Shown piece by piece: positions 7,205-15,166 of a stretch of DNA of 28,231 bases (its first letter is position 1; every line of letters starts with the position of its first letter). This stretch comes from JBDRLU01 sp043812795 (GTDB lineage: Bacteria; Chloroflexota; Dehalococcoidia; Dehalococcoidales; UBA2162): positions 1 to 28,231 of the forward strand of contig JBDRLU010000058.1 in assembly GCA_043812795.1 (NCBI GenBank), written 5' to 3'. A program made the position numbers and the translations under genes. The notes beneath the pieces are model-generated. The model saw nothing but the letters and a program-made list of their open reading frames with translations, had not been told where the DNA came from and did not search any database.

Positions 7205-8226
7205 ACCGGCTGGCACTGTATTTCGACGGCCCGCGGCAGGTATCCGTTCGGGAAGAAGCCGTGCCGCCACCGGCTCCGGGACAAGTCCTGGTACAAACCG
7301 TCCTTTCGGCTATCAGCGCCGGCACTGAACTGCTGGTCTATCGAGGCGAGGCTCCGGTTAACGAACCGGCGGATGAAGCCATTGCCGCTCTCCCGAGGAC
7401 TTTCCGTTTTCCGTTGAAGTACGGATATTCGGCAGTGGGGCAAGTAATCGATACCGGGCCGGAAACAGACTCTGGCTGGCAGGGGAAAATGGTCTTTGCC
7501 TTTCATCCTCACGAGAGCTATTTTGCGGCACCCACCAGCGAGTTGATACCACTCCCTGATGGCATTGCCGTCGAAGACGCCGTTCTCCTGCCTAACATGG
7601 AGACCGCCACCAATTTCCTTATGGACGGACAACCGCTAATCGGAGAACAGGTCGCCGTCTTCGGGCAAGGTATTGTTGGTCTGCTGACGACAGCACTGCT
7701 TGCCCGGTTCCCTTTAGCCAGTTTGGTGACACTGGACCGCTACCCCAGGCGCCGTGATATTTCGCTGAGGTGGGGTGCTCATGCCAGCCTTGACCCTGAG
7801 GCGGCTGACGTTATCGAGCAGACGCGAGCACTATTACAGGGCAGCCGTCCTTATTCCGGCGCCGATATGATATACGAGCTTTCCGGCGCCCCGGCGGCGC
7901 TTGACCAGGCAATCGCGGTGGCCGGTTTCAACGGACGGATTGTAATTGGCTCATGGTACGGACAAAAACGGGCTAATATCGACCTGGGCGGGCGTTTCCA
8001 TCGTAGCCGGATACGCCTTATCAGCAGTCAGGTTACCACGGTCGCCCCTGAGTTCACCGGTCGCTGGAGTAAAGCACGCCGCTTTCAGGTCGCCTGGGAG
8101 ATGCTTCAGCAGGTGAAGCCTTCTTGCTGCATCACCCATAATTTCCATATTACCCGGGCAGAAGAAGCCTATCGACTTTTAGATGAAAACCCGGCCGAAG
8201 TTATCCAGGTCACGCTGGGGTACTGA
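7201..8226 (+). CDS. Zinc-independent MDR-family dehydrogenase
   Basis: 341 residues from GTG 7201, overlapping the previous stop by 4 bases and preceded by GGGAGG; a longer in-frame version from 7189 lacks a site. Medium-chain dehydrogenase/reductase: an N-terminal GroES-like fold with VSVREEAVPPPAPGQVLVQTV, then a Rossmann domain with VFGQGIVGLL (153-162) and VTLDRYPRRRDIS for the nucleotide. The zinc-ligand Cys is replaced (SAISAGTE, 36-43), the GHE motif reads YGYSAVG, and the four-cysteine structural zinc lobe is missing, so it is probably metal-free. It resembles BchC-like dehydrogenases. Presumably it oxidises or reduces the side chain of the operon's pterin intermediate; that is inference from context. 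Confidence 0.85.
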   Translation: MNRLALYFDGPRQVSVREEAVPPPAPGQVLVQTVLSAISAGTELLVYRGEAPVNEPADEAIAALPRTFRFPLKYGYSAVGQVIDTGPETDSGWQGKMVFAFHPHESYFAAPTSELIPLPDGIAVEDAVLLPNMETATNFLMDGQPLIGEQVAVFGQGIVGLLTTALLARFPLASLVTLDRYPRRRDISLRWGAHASLDPEAADVIEQTRALLQGSRPYSGADMIYELSGAPAALDQAIAVAGFNGRIVIGSWYGQKRANIDLGGRFHRSRIRLISSQVTTVAPEFTGRWSKARRFQVAWEMLQQVKPSCCITHNFHITRAEEAYRLLDENPAEVIQVTLGY

Positions 8227-8248
8227 GTACTTCCAAAAGGAGGGCAAA

Positions 8249-8626
8249 ATATATACCGTCGCAGTTAAGCGTGATTTTATTGCCCAGCATTTCCTCATTG
8301 GTGGTGACTGGGGAGCGGAGAATGAAAAACACTCGCACCACTACCAGGTAGAGGTACAGTTGGAAGGCGCCAGCCTGGATGAACACGGCTACCTGATGGA
8401 CATCGTGGACATCGAAACTAACCTGGACGGGCTGGTAGCTTATTACCGCGACCACACCTTGAACCAGCTGCCCGAATTCGAGGGAATAAATCCCAGTATC
8501 GAGCATTTTTCCCGCATTTTCTGCCAGGCACTCTCCAGACATATTCAGGCTCCGAACGTGAGTGTCATCACGGTCAAGCTTTGGGAAAATGATTCGTCCT
8601 GGGCTTCTTACCGAGAGGAGCGTTAG
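8249..8626 (+). CDS. 6-pyruvoyl-tetrahydropterin synthase / QueD homologue with Cys-to-Glu change
   Basis: About 125 residues. The family acts on 7,8-dihydroneopterin triphosphate. Zinc ligands are H14 (FIAQHF) and H28/H30 (KHSHHY); LMDIVDIE (49-56), DH (68-69) and the pterin-anchoring glutamate in KLWEN (E113) are present. The usual CxxxHxH motif reads ExxxHSH (E24): the catalytic cysteine is a glutamate, as in Plasmodium-type and some bacterial PTPS proteins that form 6-hydroxymethyl-dihydropterin. Start: the family N-terminus (YTVAVKRDF) follows an ATA codon at 8249 set 4 nt after an excellent AAAGGAGGG (8236-8244). The only upstream ATG (8183) lies inside the previous gene without a site and would add 22 unfamiliar residues. 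Its stop abuts the next gene. Confidence 0.85.
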   Translation: MYTVAVKRDFIAQHFLIGGDWGAENEKHSHHYQVEVQLEGASLDEHGYLMDIVDIETNLDGLVAYYRDHTLNQLPEFEGINPSIEHFSRIFCQALSRHIQAPNVSVITVKLWENDSSWASYREER

Positions 8627-9721
8627 TTGCGCGTCGGTCTGCTGGTCTATGGCAGCCTGGAGACAATTTCCGGCGGCTATCTCTACGACCGCAAGCTGGT
8701 GGACCACCTGCGTCGTCATGGAGACGAGGTGTCCGTCGTCTCCCTGGCCTGGCGTAATTACGCCCGACATTTAGGGGACAACCTCTCGCCCTCCCTGCTA
8801 AATCGCTTGGTGCATCTTCCGGTGGACATCCTGCTTCAAGATGAACTCAACCACCCCTCGCTTTTTCGGCTTAACCGCCGGCTGCGGGCACGGGTCAGCT
8901 ATCCGATTATCTCTATCGTCCATCACCTCCACAGTAATGAAGCACGTCCCGCCTGGCAGAACACAATCTATCGCTGGATAGAAAACAGATATTTGTCCAC
9001 TGTGGACGGTTTCGTATTTAACAGCCAGACCACCCGCAGCACCGTAGAGAGCCTGGTCGGGGCAGGACGGCCGTCAGTGGTGGCTTACCCGGCAGCCGAC
9101 CGGTTATGCCCTGACATTACCGATGAGCAAATTGCCGAGCGGGCAAGACAGTCCGGCCCGTTCCGCATCATCTTCCTGGGCAATGTCATCCCCCGCAAGG
9201 GATTACACACCTTGCTGGACGCACTGGAACAACTTCCCGAAAATAACTGGACATTGACTGTGGTGGGAAGCCTGCAAGTAGATAAAGCCTATGCCTGGGC
9301 GATGCGGCGTCGGGCGGCACGGCCTGACCTGGCAGAACGTGTACTCTTCCTTGGTCCCGTTCCAGATGCCGTCCTCATCGATAAGCTGGGAGAAAGCCAC
9401 CTGCTGGTGGTGCCCTCTTCTTACGAAGGCTTCGGCATCGTTTATCTGGAAGGGATGGGCTTCGGTCTGCCGGCCATTGCTTCCACGGCCGGAGGGTCAA
9501 GGGAAATCGTAACACCGGGTGAGGACGGCTTTTTAGTATCACCGGGGGATAGCACCACTCTTGCCCAACGACTGCGCGAATTGAATGAGGACCGCGAGCG
9601 ATTATTGACAATGAGCCTCAATGCCCGCCGGCACTATGTGTCTCACTTGACCTGGCAAAAGACAGCCAAACACATCCGTGCTTTTTTACAGACCGTAGCG
9701 GAGAGGTCGTCCGATGCCTGA
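8627..9721 (+). CDS. GT4-family glycosyltransferase (GT-B fold)
   Basis: 364 residues from TTG 8627, directly after the preceding TAG, with GAGAGGAG 6 nt upstream. N-terminal acceptor domain starts VGLLVYGSLETISGGYLYDRKL, with the glycine-rich loop typical of GT4. The donor domain includes FLGNVIPRKGLHTLLDAL (about 183-200), LFLGPVPD, and the retaining-enzyme signature PSSYEGFGIVYLEGMGFG, in which EGFGIVYLE is the E-x7-E motif (about 265-275). There are no membrane segments. Transfers a nucleotide-sugar residue to an acceptor. The cyanobacterial tetrahydrobiopterin glucosyltransferase belongs, as I recall, to the same broad family, so a pterin acceptor is a reasonable guess here. Overlaps the methyltransferase gene by 8 bases. 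Confidence 0.9.
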   Translation: MRVGLLVYGSLETISGGYLYDRKLVDHLRRHGDEVSVVSLAWRNYARHLGDNLSPSLLNRLVHLPVDILLQDELNHPSLFRLNRRLRARVSYPIISIVHHLHSNEARPAWQNTIYRWIENRYLSTVDGFVFNSQTTRSTVESLVGAGRPSVVAYPAADRLCPDITDEQIAERARQSGPFRIIFLGNVIPRKGLHTLLDALEQLPENNWTLTVVGSLQVDKAYAWAMRRRAARPDLAERVLFLGPVPDAVLIDKLGESHLLVVPSSYEGFGIVYLEGMGFGLPAIASTAGGSREIVTPGEDGFLVSPGDSTTLAQRLRELNEDRERLLTMSLNARRHYVSHLTWQKTAKHIRAFLQTVAERSSDA

Positions 9722-10637
9722 AAGATACAGTTTCACGCGCTACCTATCGGCCAAGAAAAGCATAGATAGTCGGGCACTGAATCATCATGTCTGGCAGAGC
9801 CTGGCTCAAGCTTTGCCCACTTCCACGCCGGAGAACCCCCTGCAAGTCCTAGAGGTCGGGAGCGGCATTGGCACAATGCTCGAGCGGATACTGGAGCAGA
9901 GGTTACTGACCCACACCAACTACACCGCCATCGATATTCAGGTGGAGAATATCGTCGAGGCCAGGCAGCAATTGCAGCACTGGGCTGATAGCCATAACTC
10001 TAGGGTCACGGAAACGGCTCAAGGTAACCTGTTGCTTGAGCGAACCAAGCAGCAGGTACTCGTCGAGTTCGAGGCAATTGATATCTTTGATTTCACTACC
10101 CGCGAACAAGGCCGGCGGAAGTGGGACATGCTGGTCGCCCATGCTTTTCTGGACCTGATGGATATTCCGGCCACTCTGCCCCGCCTCTTCTCCCTGCTGC
10201 GCGACGGCGGACTTTTTTACTTCACCATAAATTTTGATGGTGCGACTATTCTGGAACCGGTGATTGACCCGCAGTTGGATGAACTTATCCCGACCCTCTA
10301 CCACCAGACGATGGACAGGCGTATTGTGAACGGCAAAGTTTCAGGAGATAGTCGCGCCGGCCGTCATCTTTTCATTTATTTAAAGAACGCCGGTGCCCAT
10401 ATTCTGGATGCCGGTCCTTCGGATTGGGTGGTCTTTGCCGGCACTGACGGTTACGCCGAAGATGAAGCCTCCTTCTTACACTTTATTATTAACACCATCG
10501 ACCTTGCTCTCAAAGGGCATCCCCAACTGGATGCCAGCCGCTTCACCGCCTGGGTAGCCAAGCGCCACGCTCAGGTCGAGCGCGGAGAACTCGTTTGCAT
10601 TATCCATCAACTCGACTTTGTCGGCAGGTACCCCTAG
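9714..10637 (+). CDS. Class I SAM-dependent methyltransferase (operon member)
   Basis: 307 residues, starting at ATG 9714 inside the end of the glycosyltransferase gene (8-base overlap), which implies coupled translation. The SAM-binding motif I is VLEVGSGIGTMLERIL (about 45-60), followed by an acidic strand end YTAIDIQVENI, a motif near DMLVAHAFLDLMD (about 138-150) and the post-motif LLRDGGLFYFTINFDG. The C-terminal third has no recognisable extra domain. It most likely methylates the product of the four upstream enzymes (pterin ring, side chain or sugar); the substrate cannot be told from sequence. It ends the tight operon: the next gene has its own promoter. Confidence 0.88.
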   Translation: MPERYSFTRYLSAKKSIDSRALNHHVWQSLAQALPTSTPENPLQVLEVGSGIGTMLERILEQRLLTHTNYTAIDIQVENIVEARQQLQHWADSHNSRVTETAQGNLLLERTKQQVLVEFEAIDIFDFTTREQGRRKWDMLVAHAFLDLMDIPATLPRLFSLLRDGGLFYFTINFDGATILEPVIDPQLDELIPTLYHQTMDRRIVNGKVSGDSRAGRHLFIYLKNAGAHILDAGPSDWVVFAGTDGYAEDEASFLHFIINTIDLALKGHPQLDASRFTAWVAKRHAQVERGELVCIIHQLDFVGRYP

Positions 10638-10661
10638 CTGACCGGACGGGTATTTGCAGCA

Positions 10662-10690
10662 TTGACAGAAACAGAGGTATCAGGTACTAA
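10662..10690 (+). promoter_or_regulatory. Strong sigma-70-type promoter before the second methyltransferase
   Basis: Perfect TTGACA (10662-10667) and TACTAA (10685-10690) with 17-nt spacing; the gene starts about 75 nt downstream. It separates this gene transcriptionally from the preceding operon, although read-through remains possible since no terminator is visible between them. Confidence 0.6.
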
Positions 10691-10764
10691 TAGATAAAAC
10701 CAAATATGAGAGTAAAAGAGACGCTCCTAAACCAAGTCGCTAATGCTCTCATCGAGGAGGATAG

Positions 10765-11607
10765 ATGACATCTAAATTCACTGGTGGTATGGAATCTAAC
10801 CATGAGGCAACCGGAGATATGCATAGCCATTTCTCCCGCATTGCCCCGAGATACCACTATCTTCGCACCACTGATTTGGAACCCATCGGTTTTATGGTCA
10901 GGGAACTAAACAAATTACCCTACATTAAAGCCGTCGATATCGGCTGCGGTGTCGGTAGGTATGACCGGGTTCTTTACCAGCACTTAGGCGAGAAACTAAA
11001 CCTAACCTGCGTTGATGCCAACGCCAATATGTTAGAGGCACTGCAGAAAAATCTTATTGAAGACAGCATCCAGAACTTCACCTCAATACAGGCCGGGGCT
11101 GAGAACCTGCCGTTACAGGACAACAGTTGTGATTGTCTCTTTACCTTCAACGCGATACATCACTTCAACCTGCCCGGGTTTATTCGCGAGAGTGGCCGGG
11201 TCCTGAAAAGCGGCGGCTATCTCTTCATCTATACCCGGCTTCGCGACCAAAACAAAAGAAATATTTGGGGTAGGTATTTCCCCAAATTTCACCAAAAAGA
11301 AACACGTCTTTATACCTTGAATAAAGTATTAGTGGCTATCGCCACAGTCCCGGGTATGTGGCTGGAATCAATTGAATATTTTAAGTACGGAAGGATATCT
11401 TCGCTAACACAACTGGTAGAAAGGGTACGTTCCCATCATTACTCCACTTTCTTTCTTTATTCTGCGGACGACCTGGAAAAGGCCATCGAACAATTCAAGA
11501 AAAACATTAATAAGGCCTGCGAAGACATTCACAAGGTTCGCTGGTACGACGAGAATACACTATTCATCATCCGAAAAGAAAAAGAGACGGCCGACGATTC
11601 AGAATGA
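10765..11607 (+). CDS. Class I SAM-dependent methyltransferase (UbiE/Methyltransf_11-like)
   Basis: 280 residues from ATG 10765 with GAGGAGGA 4 nt upstream. Motif I is KAVDIGCGVGRYDRVL (about 55-70), motif II region LTCVDANANMLEALQKN, then NLPLQDNSCDCLFTFNAIHHF (about 113-133) and RVLKSGGYLFIYTR. This is the standard Methyltransf_11 pattern used on small molecules. The C-terminal portion (RLYTLNKVL ... EYFKYGRISSLTQLVERV) is longer than the core and may shape the acceptor site. It lies 127 bases after the pterin-like operon and has its own promoter; whether it acts in the same pathway is unknown. Confidence 0.85.
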   Translation: MTSKFTGGMESNHEATGDMHSHFSRIAPRYHYLRTTDLEPIGFMVRELNKLPYIKAVDIGCGVGRYDRVLYQHLGEKLNLTCVDANANMLEALQKNLIEDSIQNFTSIQAGAENLPLQDNSCDCLFTFNAIHHFNLPGFIRESGRVLKSGGYLFIYTRLRDQNKRNIWGRYFPKFHQKETRLYTLNKVLVAIATVPGMWLESIEYFKYGRISSLTQLVERVRSHHYSTFFLYSADDLEKAIEQFKKNINKACEDIHKVRWYDENTLFIIRKEKETADDSE

Positions 11608-11944
11608 CGCGGCCACATAAAATGTGCTCGTCTCAAGGGTAGCCGGCCAAGTTTTCTTTTTCGCCTTAGCACTCGTCAAAAATGCTTCAGCATTTTCACT
11701 TCGCAGCGTAGTACAACTCTGAATGTATTCATTCCCTCTTGATTTCCCGCAAACTCATATAGTCGCAGTGAAACACTATTGACAACTATTCAATAGAAGT
11801 GTTACAAGATTATTAAGAAAATACATAGATTCTCTATGTATTTAGAATGACTATGCCAGTATCGATAAATACGGATTGACGAACATCATTTGTATTGCCA
11901 CCGTGGGGATAACCCGGCACATCAATCTTGAGGTGTAGCATCTG
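11608..11944. other. 337-bp gene-free region with three palindromes
   Basis: No convincing ORF. AAAATGCT/AGCATTTT (11679-11686, 11689-11696) forms a tight hairpin that may end the methyltransferase transcript. AACACT/AGTGTT with an inner ATTG/CAAT (11772-11803) overlaps a TTGACA (11779-11784). A perfect 11-bp palindrome with a 3-base loop covers 11819-11843. These lie upstream of the PlsY-like gene and could be its control region. Confidence 0.4.
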
Positions 11945-12532
11945 TTGGCGCCAACGATTACGGTCGTATTAAGCTACCTGCTGGGGTCGATTCCCTTTGC
12001 TTACATCATCGGCCGGCTGTTCAAGGGAATCGACATCAGAAAGGTTGGCGATGGAAACGTAGGGTCGGTTAACGCCTACCAGGAAATAGGCCCCGCTGCC
12101 GGACTACTTGTCCTGGCCTTTGATATCGCTAAAGGAGTGGCTGCCATCTTTATCGCCCAGCATTTTGTCTCACAATTCGTCGTCCTCCTGGCTGGCCTCG
12201 CCGTGGTGGCCGGCCATATCTGGCCCGTTTTCCTCGGTTTCAAAGGCGGCAGGGGCGAAGCGACTACAGGCGGCGTATTACTTACTCTATTACCCTGGGA
12301 GATGCTTATCCTCCTAGCAATAGCGATTATACCTTTTGTTATTACCCGCAACACGATGCTGCTGGGCGCTATCCTCTTCGCACCACTATGGCTGGTAGGC
12401 TTATTGATGGGGGCCGAATCAAACCTCATTATTTATTCCGCGGCGCGGCCCGGCATCGTAGGTATCGCCCATTTCCTAACGACCCGTCGTTTGCCGGCAG
12501 ACATTAAACGAAAGGGCAGGTACATGCGGTGA
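11945..12532 (+). CDS. PlsY-family glycerol-3-phosphate acyltransferase
   Basis: 195 residues, integral membrane. PlsY transfers the acyl group of acyl-phosphate to glycerol-3-phosphate, the first step of phospholipid synthesis. The three family motifs are recognisable but divergent: GSIPFAYIIGRLFKGIDIRKVGDGN with GSVNA (in place of GNPGATN, about 14-45), DIAKG (about 59-63), and GHIWPVFLGFKGGRGEATTGG (about 90-110, normally GGKGVAT). About five hydrophobic segments are seen. The N-S-V-N and R-G-E-A changes suggest a paralogue with altered acceptor preference; no plsX is nearby. The start is TTG at 11945, with GAGGTG about 10 nt upstream. No operon partner. Confidence 0.82.
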   Translation: MAPTITVVLSYLLGSIPFAYIIGRLFKGIDIRKVGDGNVGSVNAYQEIGPAAGLLVLAFDIAKGVAAIFIAQHFVSQFVVLLAGLAVVAGHIWPVFLGFKGGRGEATTGGVLLTLLPWEMLILLAIAIIPFVITRNTMLLGAILFAPLWLVGLLMGAESNLIIYSAARPGIVGIAHFLTTRRLPADIKRKGRYMR

Positions 12533-12632
12533 TGCTGACATTCCAGTTATCTTTTTCATCCTCGACGCCCGAACTCCGACCATACAAGGCCAGCATCTAA
12601 TTTATCTCCGAAAGAGTAGAGGTGCCTTCAGC

Positions 12633-12662
12633 TTGACAAGAACGAGGCTTGAAGTGTAAAGT
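12633..12662 (+). promoter_or_regulatory. Putative promoter of the ECF S-component gene
   Basis: TTGACA (12633-12638) and TAAAGT (12657-12662), spacer 18 nt, about 77 nt upstream of the start codon. The leader has no B12-box or other riboswitch consensus that I can recognise. Confidence 0.45.
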
Positions 12663-12739
12663 TTTCCGTAAGGGGCAGGTACATCTTGCCTAGAGTCGAT
12701 GAGAGACTAACCAAGTAATACGTCTATGGAGGGGGGATT

Positions 12740-13342
12740 ATGATTCCCGAAACTGCTGCCTTAAAGTCCAGGCCATTTCCACTAGTACTTAAATACACCG
12801 ATGTTCGGAGTTATATCCTAACACTTGTTTTTATCCTGTGCGACGTACTGGTCCCCTGGGTTTTTCACCAGTTCCACTTAGCCGGACCCACATTTTTACC
12901 CATGCATATCTTCATTCTGTTAGCCGGGCTGATGTTCGGCTGGCGGGCCGGGCTGATTGTCGGGATAATGACACCCTTCGTGAGCTACGCGGTGTCGGGG
13001 ATGCCGGCACTACCTATTCTGCCGCAAACGGTAGTCGAGTTATCAATCTACGGTCTTGTCGCCGGTGTACTTCGCGAGAAACTTAACCTGAGAGTAATTT
13101 GGTCACTTTTGGGAGCTATGGCGGCTGGCCGCATAGCGCTGGTTTTAGCCGCCTCTCTAGCCTATCTTATCACCGGACAAAGTGCCAGTTTCCTAGGTTC
13201 GGAAGCTAACCCTTTCCTGGTAGCCTGGACTGCAATCAGACAGGGCTGGCCGGGCATAATTATTCAACTATTATCGATACCGGCGGTTATCTGGCTACTC
13301 GAACGTCGGTCACACACCAACAAAAGGGATACCGTAGCCTAG
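12740..13342 (+). CDS. ECF-type transporter S component-like membrane protein
   Basis: 200 residues, about six hydrophobic segments, start ATG 12740 directly behind GGAGGGGGGATT. The core, PTFLPMHIFILLAGLMFGWR then AGLIVGIMTPFVSYAVSGMP, followed by LPQTVVELSIYGLVAGVL, is the pattern of substrate-binding S subunits of energy-coupling-factor vitamin importers (FmnP/BioY/CbrT-type folds). S subunits capture a vitamin and dock onto a shared EcfAAT module, which is not in this window. The next gene encodes a B12-dependent mutase-like enzyme, so cobalamin or a precursor is a possible substrate, but this rests on proximity alone. The 214 bases between the two genes contain no clear terminator. Confidence 0.75.
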   Translation: MIPETAALKSRPFPLVLKYTDVRSYILTLVFILCDVLVPWVFHQFHLAGPTFLPMHIFILLAGLMFGWRAGLIVGIMTPFVSYAVSGMPALPILPQTVVELSIYGLVAGVLREKLNLRVIWSLLGAMAAGRIALVLAASLAYLITGQSASFLGSEANPFLVAWTAIRQGWPGIIIQLLSIPAVIWLLERRSHTNKRDTVA

Positions 13343-13556
13343 TTGTTCCCCGCCAGACAATGAAGCGGCCGGCACCTTCGAGTATCCGGTTTTCCCAGGA
13401 AGAAGTAAAAGCGTAACTTGAACGATGGTACACGCAATCCATCACGATAATTTGAGGGAGATGGGTTGCTCTTCCAAATAAAGAAACCATCAATAAAGGA
13501 AAGCGCCACATAGTCTGAGATACAAGCGAGGCTAACCTTCAAGGAGGATACGGTCA

Positions 13557-15134
13557 ATGGACAACGGGCAGGTGATGAGCCGGGCGGGGATACCAATAAA
13601 GCCAGTTTACAATCCCAATGACCTAAAAGGCTGGGACTACCGCAAGAAGCTGGGCAACCCCGGAGAGTATCCCTTCGCTCGCGGTTCAAACTCCAATATA
13701 TATCGCCAGAATTTCGGCCAGGCCCGGAGTAGTCTCGCTTTCGGTTCGCCGGAAAGCACCAACAAGTGGTACAAGTATTTGCTCAGTCAGGGAGGTGGAA
13801 TTGGCATCACCCACCTGGATTTGCCGACCCAGATTGGTTACGATAGCGACCATCCGATGGCCGCCGGCGAGGTCGGCAAACAGGGTGCCAGTATTAATTC
13901 CCTAGCTGACATGGAGACCCTTTTCGATGGTATCCCGGTGGAGAAAACGGGCAATGGTGCCCTGGCCAATGCCATCGGGCCCATCTTCCTGGCCTGGTCG
14001 ATAGCGCTTCAGGAGAAGCGAGGGGTGCCACTTCAGGAAATGCGAATCACCCTGCAAAATGAAACCCTGAAGGAGTTCGTTTGCCGCGGGACGCAGATTT
14101 TTCCGCTCAAGCCGTCAATCAAGTTTAACAATGATGTTGTCGAGTACTGTGTGAGAAACGGGATGAAGAATGTTGTCCCTCTCTCGGTCTGCGGCTCCCA
14201 TTTCCGGCAGGCCGGGGGCACGGCGGTCCAGGAAATTGCTTTCGCCATCGCCGATGCGGTGGCTTATTATGAGGAACTCATCGGCCGCGGGCTAAAGGTG
14301 GACGATTTTGCGCCCCGGCTAACTGTATTTATCGGCGCCGGCATGGACTTCTTCGAAGAAATATGCAAGCTGAGAGCTTTCCGCAGGATGTGGTCCCGGA
14401 TAATGAGAGAGAAGTTCGGCTCGAAGGTACCGCCAACCGTCACCGCCCGCGGCAACGGCCGTGACTTTACGGCTCAACAGCCGCTGAACAACCTTATCCG
14501 TGGCACTATCGAGGTACTGGCCGCCGTTCTCGGTGGTTGCCCGGGCACCGGTGTTTCCTCTTATGATGAGGCACTGGCCCTACCCTCGGCCGAAGCGGCC
14601 GTACTGGCACTGAGGACACAACAAATCATCGCCCATGAAAGCGGCATCAATAACACCTTAGACCCATTAGCCGGTTCATATTTCGTGGAGTCGCTTACCG
14701 ATGAACTCGAGAACAGAGCCCAGCAACTCTTCGATAAGGTCGAGGTGATGGGTGGGGCGATACCGGCCATCGAGCAGAGTTTTTTCCAGAGAGAACTTGC
14801 CCGGGCGGCCTACGAAAAACAAACGCTACTCGAGAATGGGGAAAGAATACTCGTCGGGGTAAATAAATACGTCGTTGATGAGCCGCTGAAGATAGAGCTA
14901 CGAAAGGTTGACGCGAAAGAAGAGCGCTTGCAGGTAAGAAAAGTCAAACAATTACGGAAGGAAAGGGACAATACCAAAGTAAAAGCCGCCCTGAAGCAAC
15001 TGAAAGGAGCCGCTGAAGAAGGCGTCAACCTGGTGCCCTGTCTGGTAGATGTGGTCAAGACGTACGCTACCGTGGGTGAGATGTGCGATACCCTCCGCAG
15101 TGTCTGGGGCGAATATAAGGCGGCTGGATTATAA
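13557..15134 (+). CDS. Divergent B12-dependent acyl-CoA mutase, large (catalytic) subunit
   Basis: 525 residues, TIM-barrel catalytic part of the methylmalonyl-CoA mutase family, start ATG 13557 behind AAGGAGG. Recognisable blocks: PGEYPFARG (35-43), a retained tyrosine at 49 (NIY for TMY), DLPTQIGYDSDHPMAAGEVG (about 92-111), the base-side histidine in CGSHFRQAGG, NNLIRGTIEVLAAVLGG and ALRTQQIIAHESGINNTLDP. Unusual: the W-T-x-R-Q-Y-A-G stretch reads FGQARSSLAFG, and the TQSLHTN motif reads CPGTGVSS, so CoA-substrate contacts differ from methylmalonyl-CoA mutase. There is no C-terminal B12-binding domain, and no separate B12 subunit or MeaB-type GTPase is nearby. The carbon-skeleton substrate is unknown. 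Confidence 0.88.
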   Translation: MDNGQVMSRAGIPIKPVYNPNDLKGWDYRKKLGNPGEYPFARGSNSNIYRQNFGQARSSLAFGSPESTNKWYKYLLSQGGGIGITHLDLPTQIGYDSDHPMAAGEVGKQGASINSLADMETLFDGIPVEKTGNGALANAIGPIFLAWSIALQEKRGVPLQEMRITLQNETLKEFVCRGTQIFPLKPSIKFNNDVVEYCVRNGMKNVVPLSVCGSHFRQAGGTAVQEIAFAIADAVAYYEELIGRGLKVDDFAPRLTVFIGAGMDFFEEICKLRAFRRMWSRIMREKFGSKVPPTVTARGNGRDFTAQQPLNNLIRGTIEVLAAVLGGCPGTGVSSYDEALALPSAEAAVLALRTQQIIAHESGINNTLDPLAGSYFVESLTDELENRAQQLFDKVEVMGGAIPAIEQSFFQRELARAAYEKQTLLENGERILVGVNKYVVDEPLKIELRKVDAKEERLQVRKVKQLRKERDNTKVKAALKQLKGAAEEGVNLVPCLVDVVKTYATVGEMCDTLRSVWGEYKAAGL

Positions 15135-15166
15135 GGGACGAGCTACGGTAAACCGCGGGGTAGCGG

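Noticed and set aside
12533..12739. Cobalamin riboswitch before the ECF S component
   Set aside because: No B12-box-like sequence or matching fold; only an ordinary promoter is visible.
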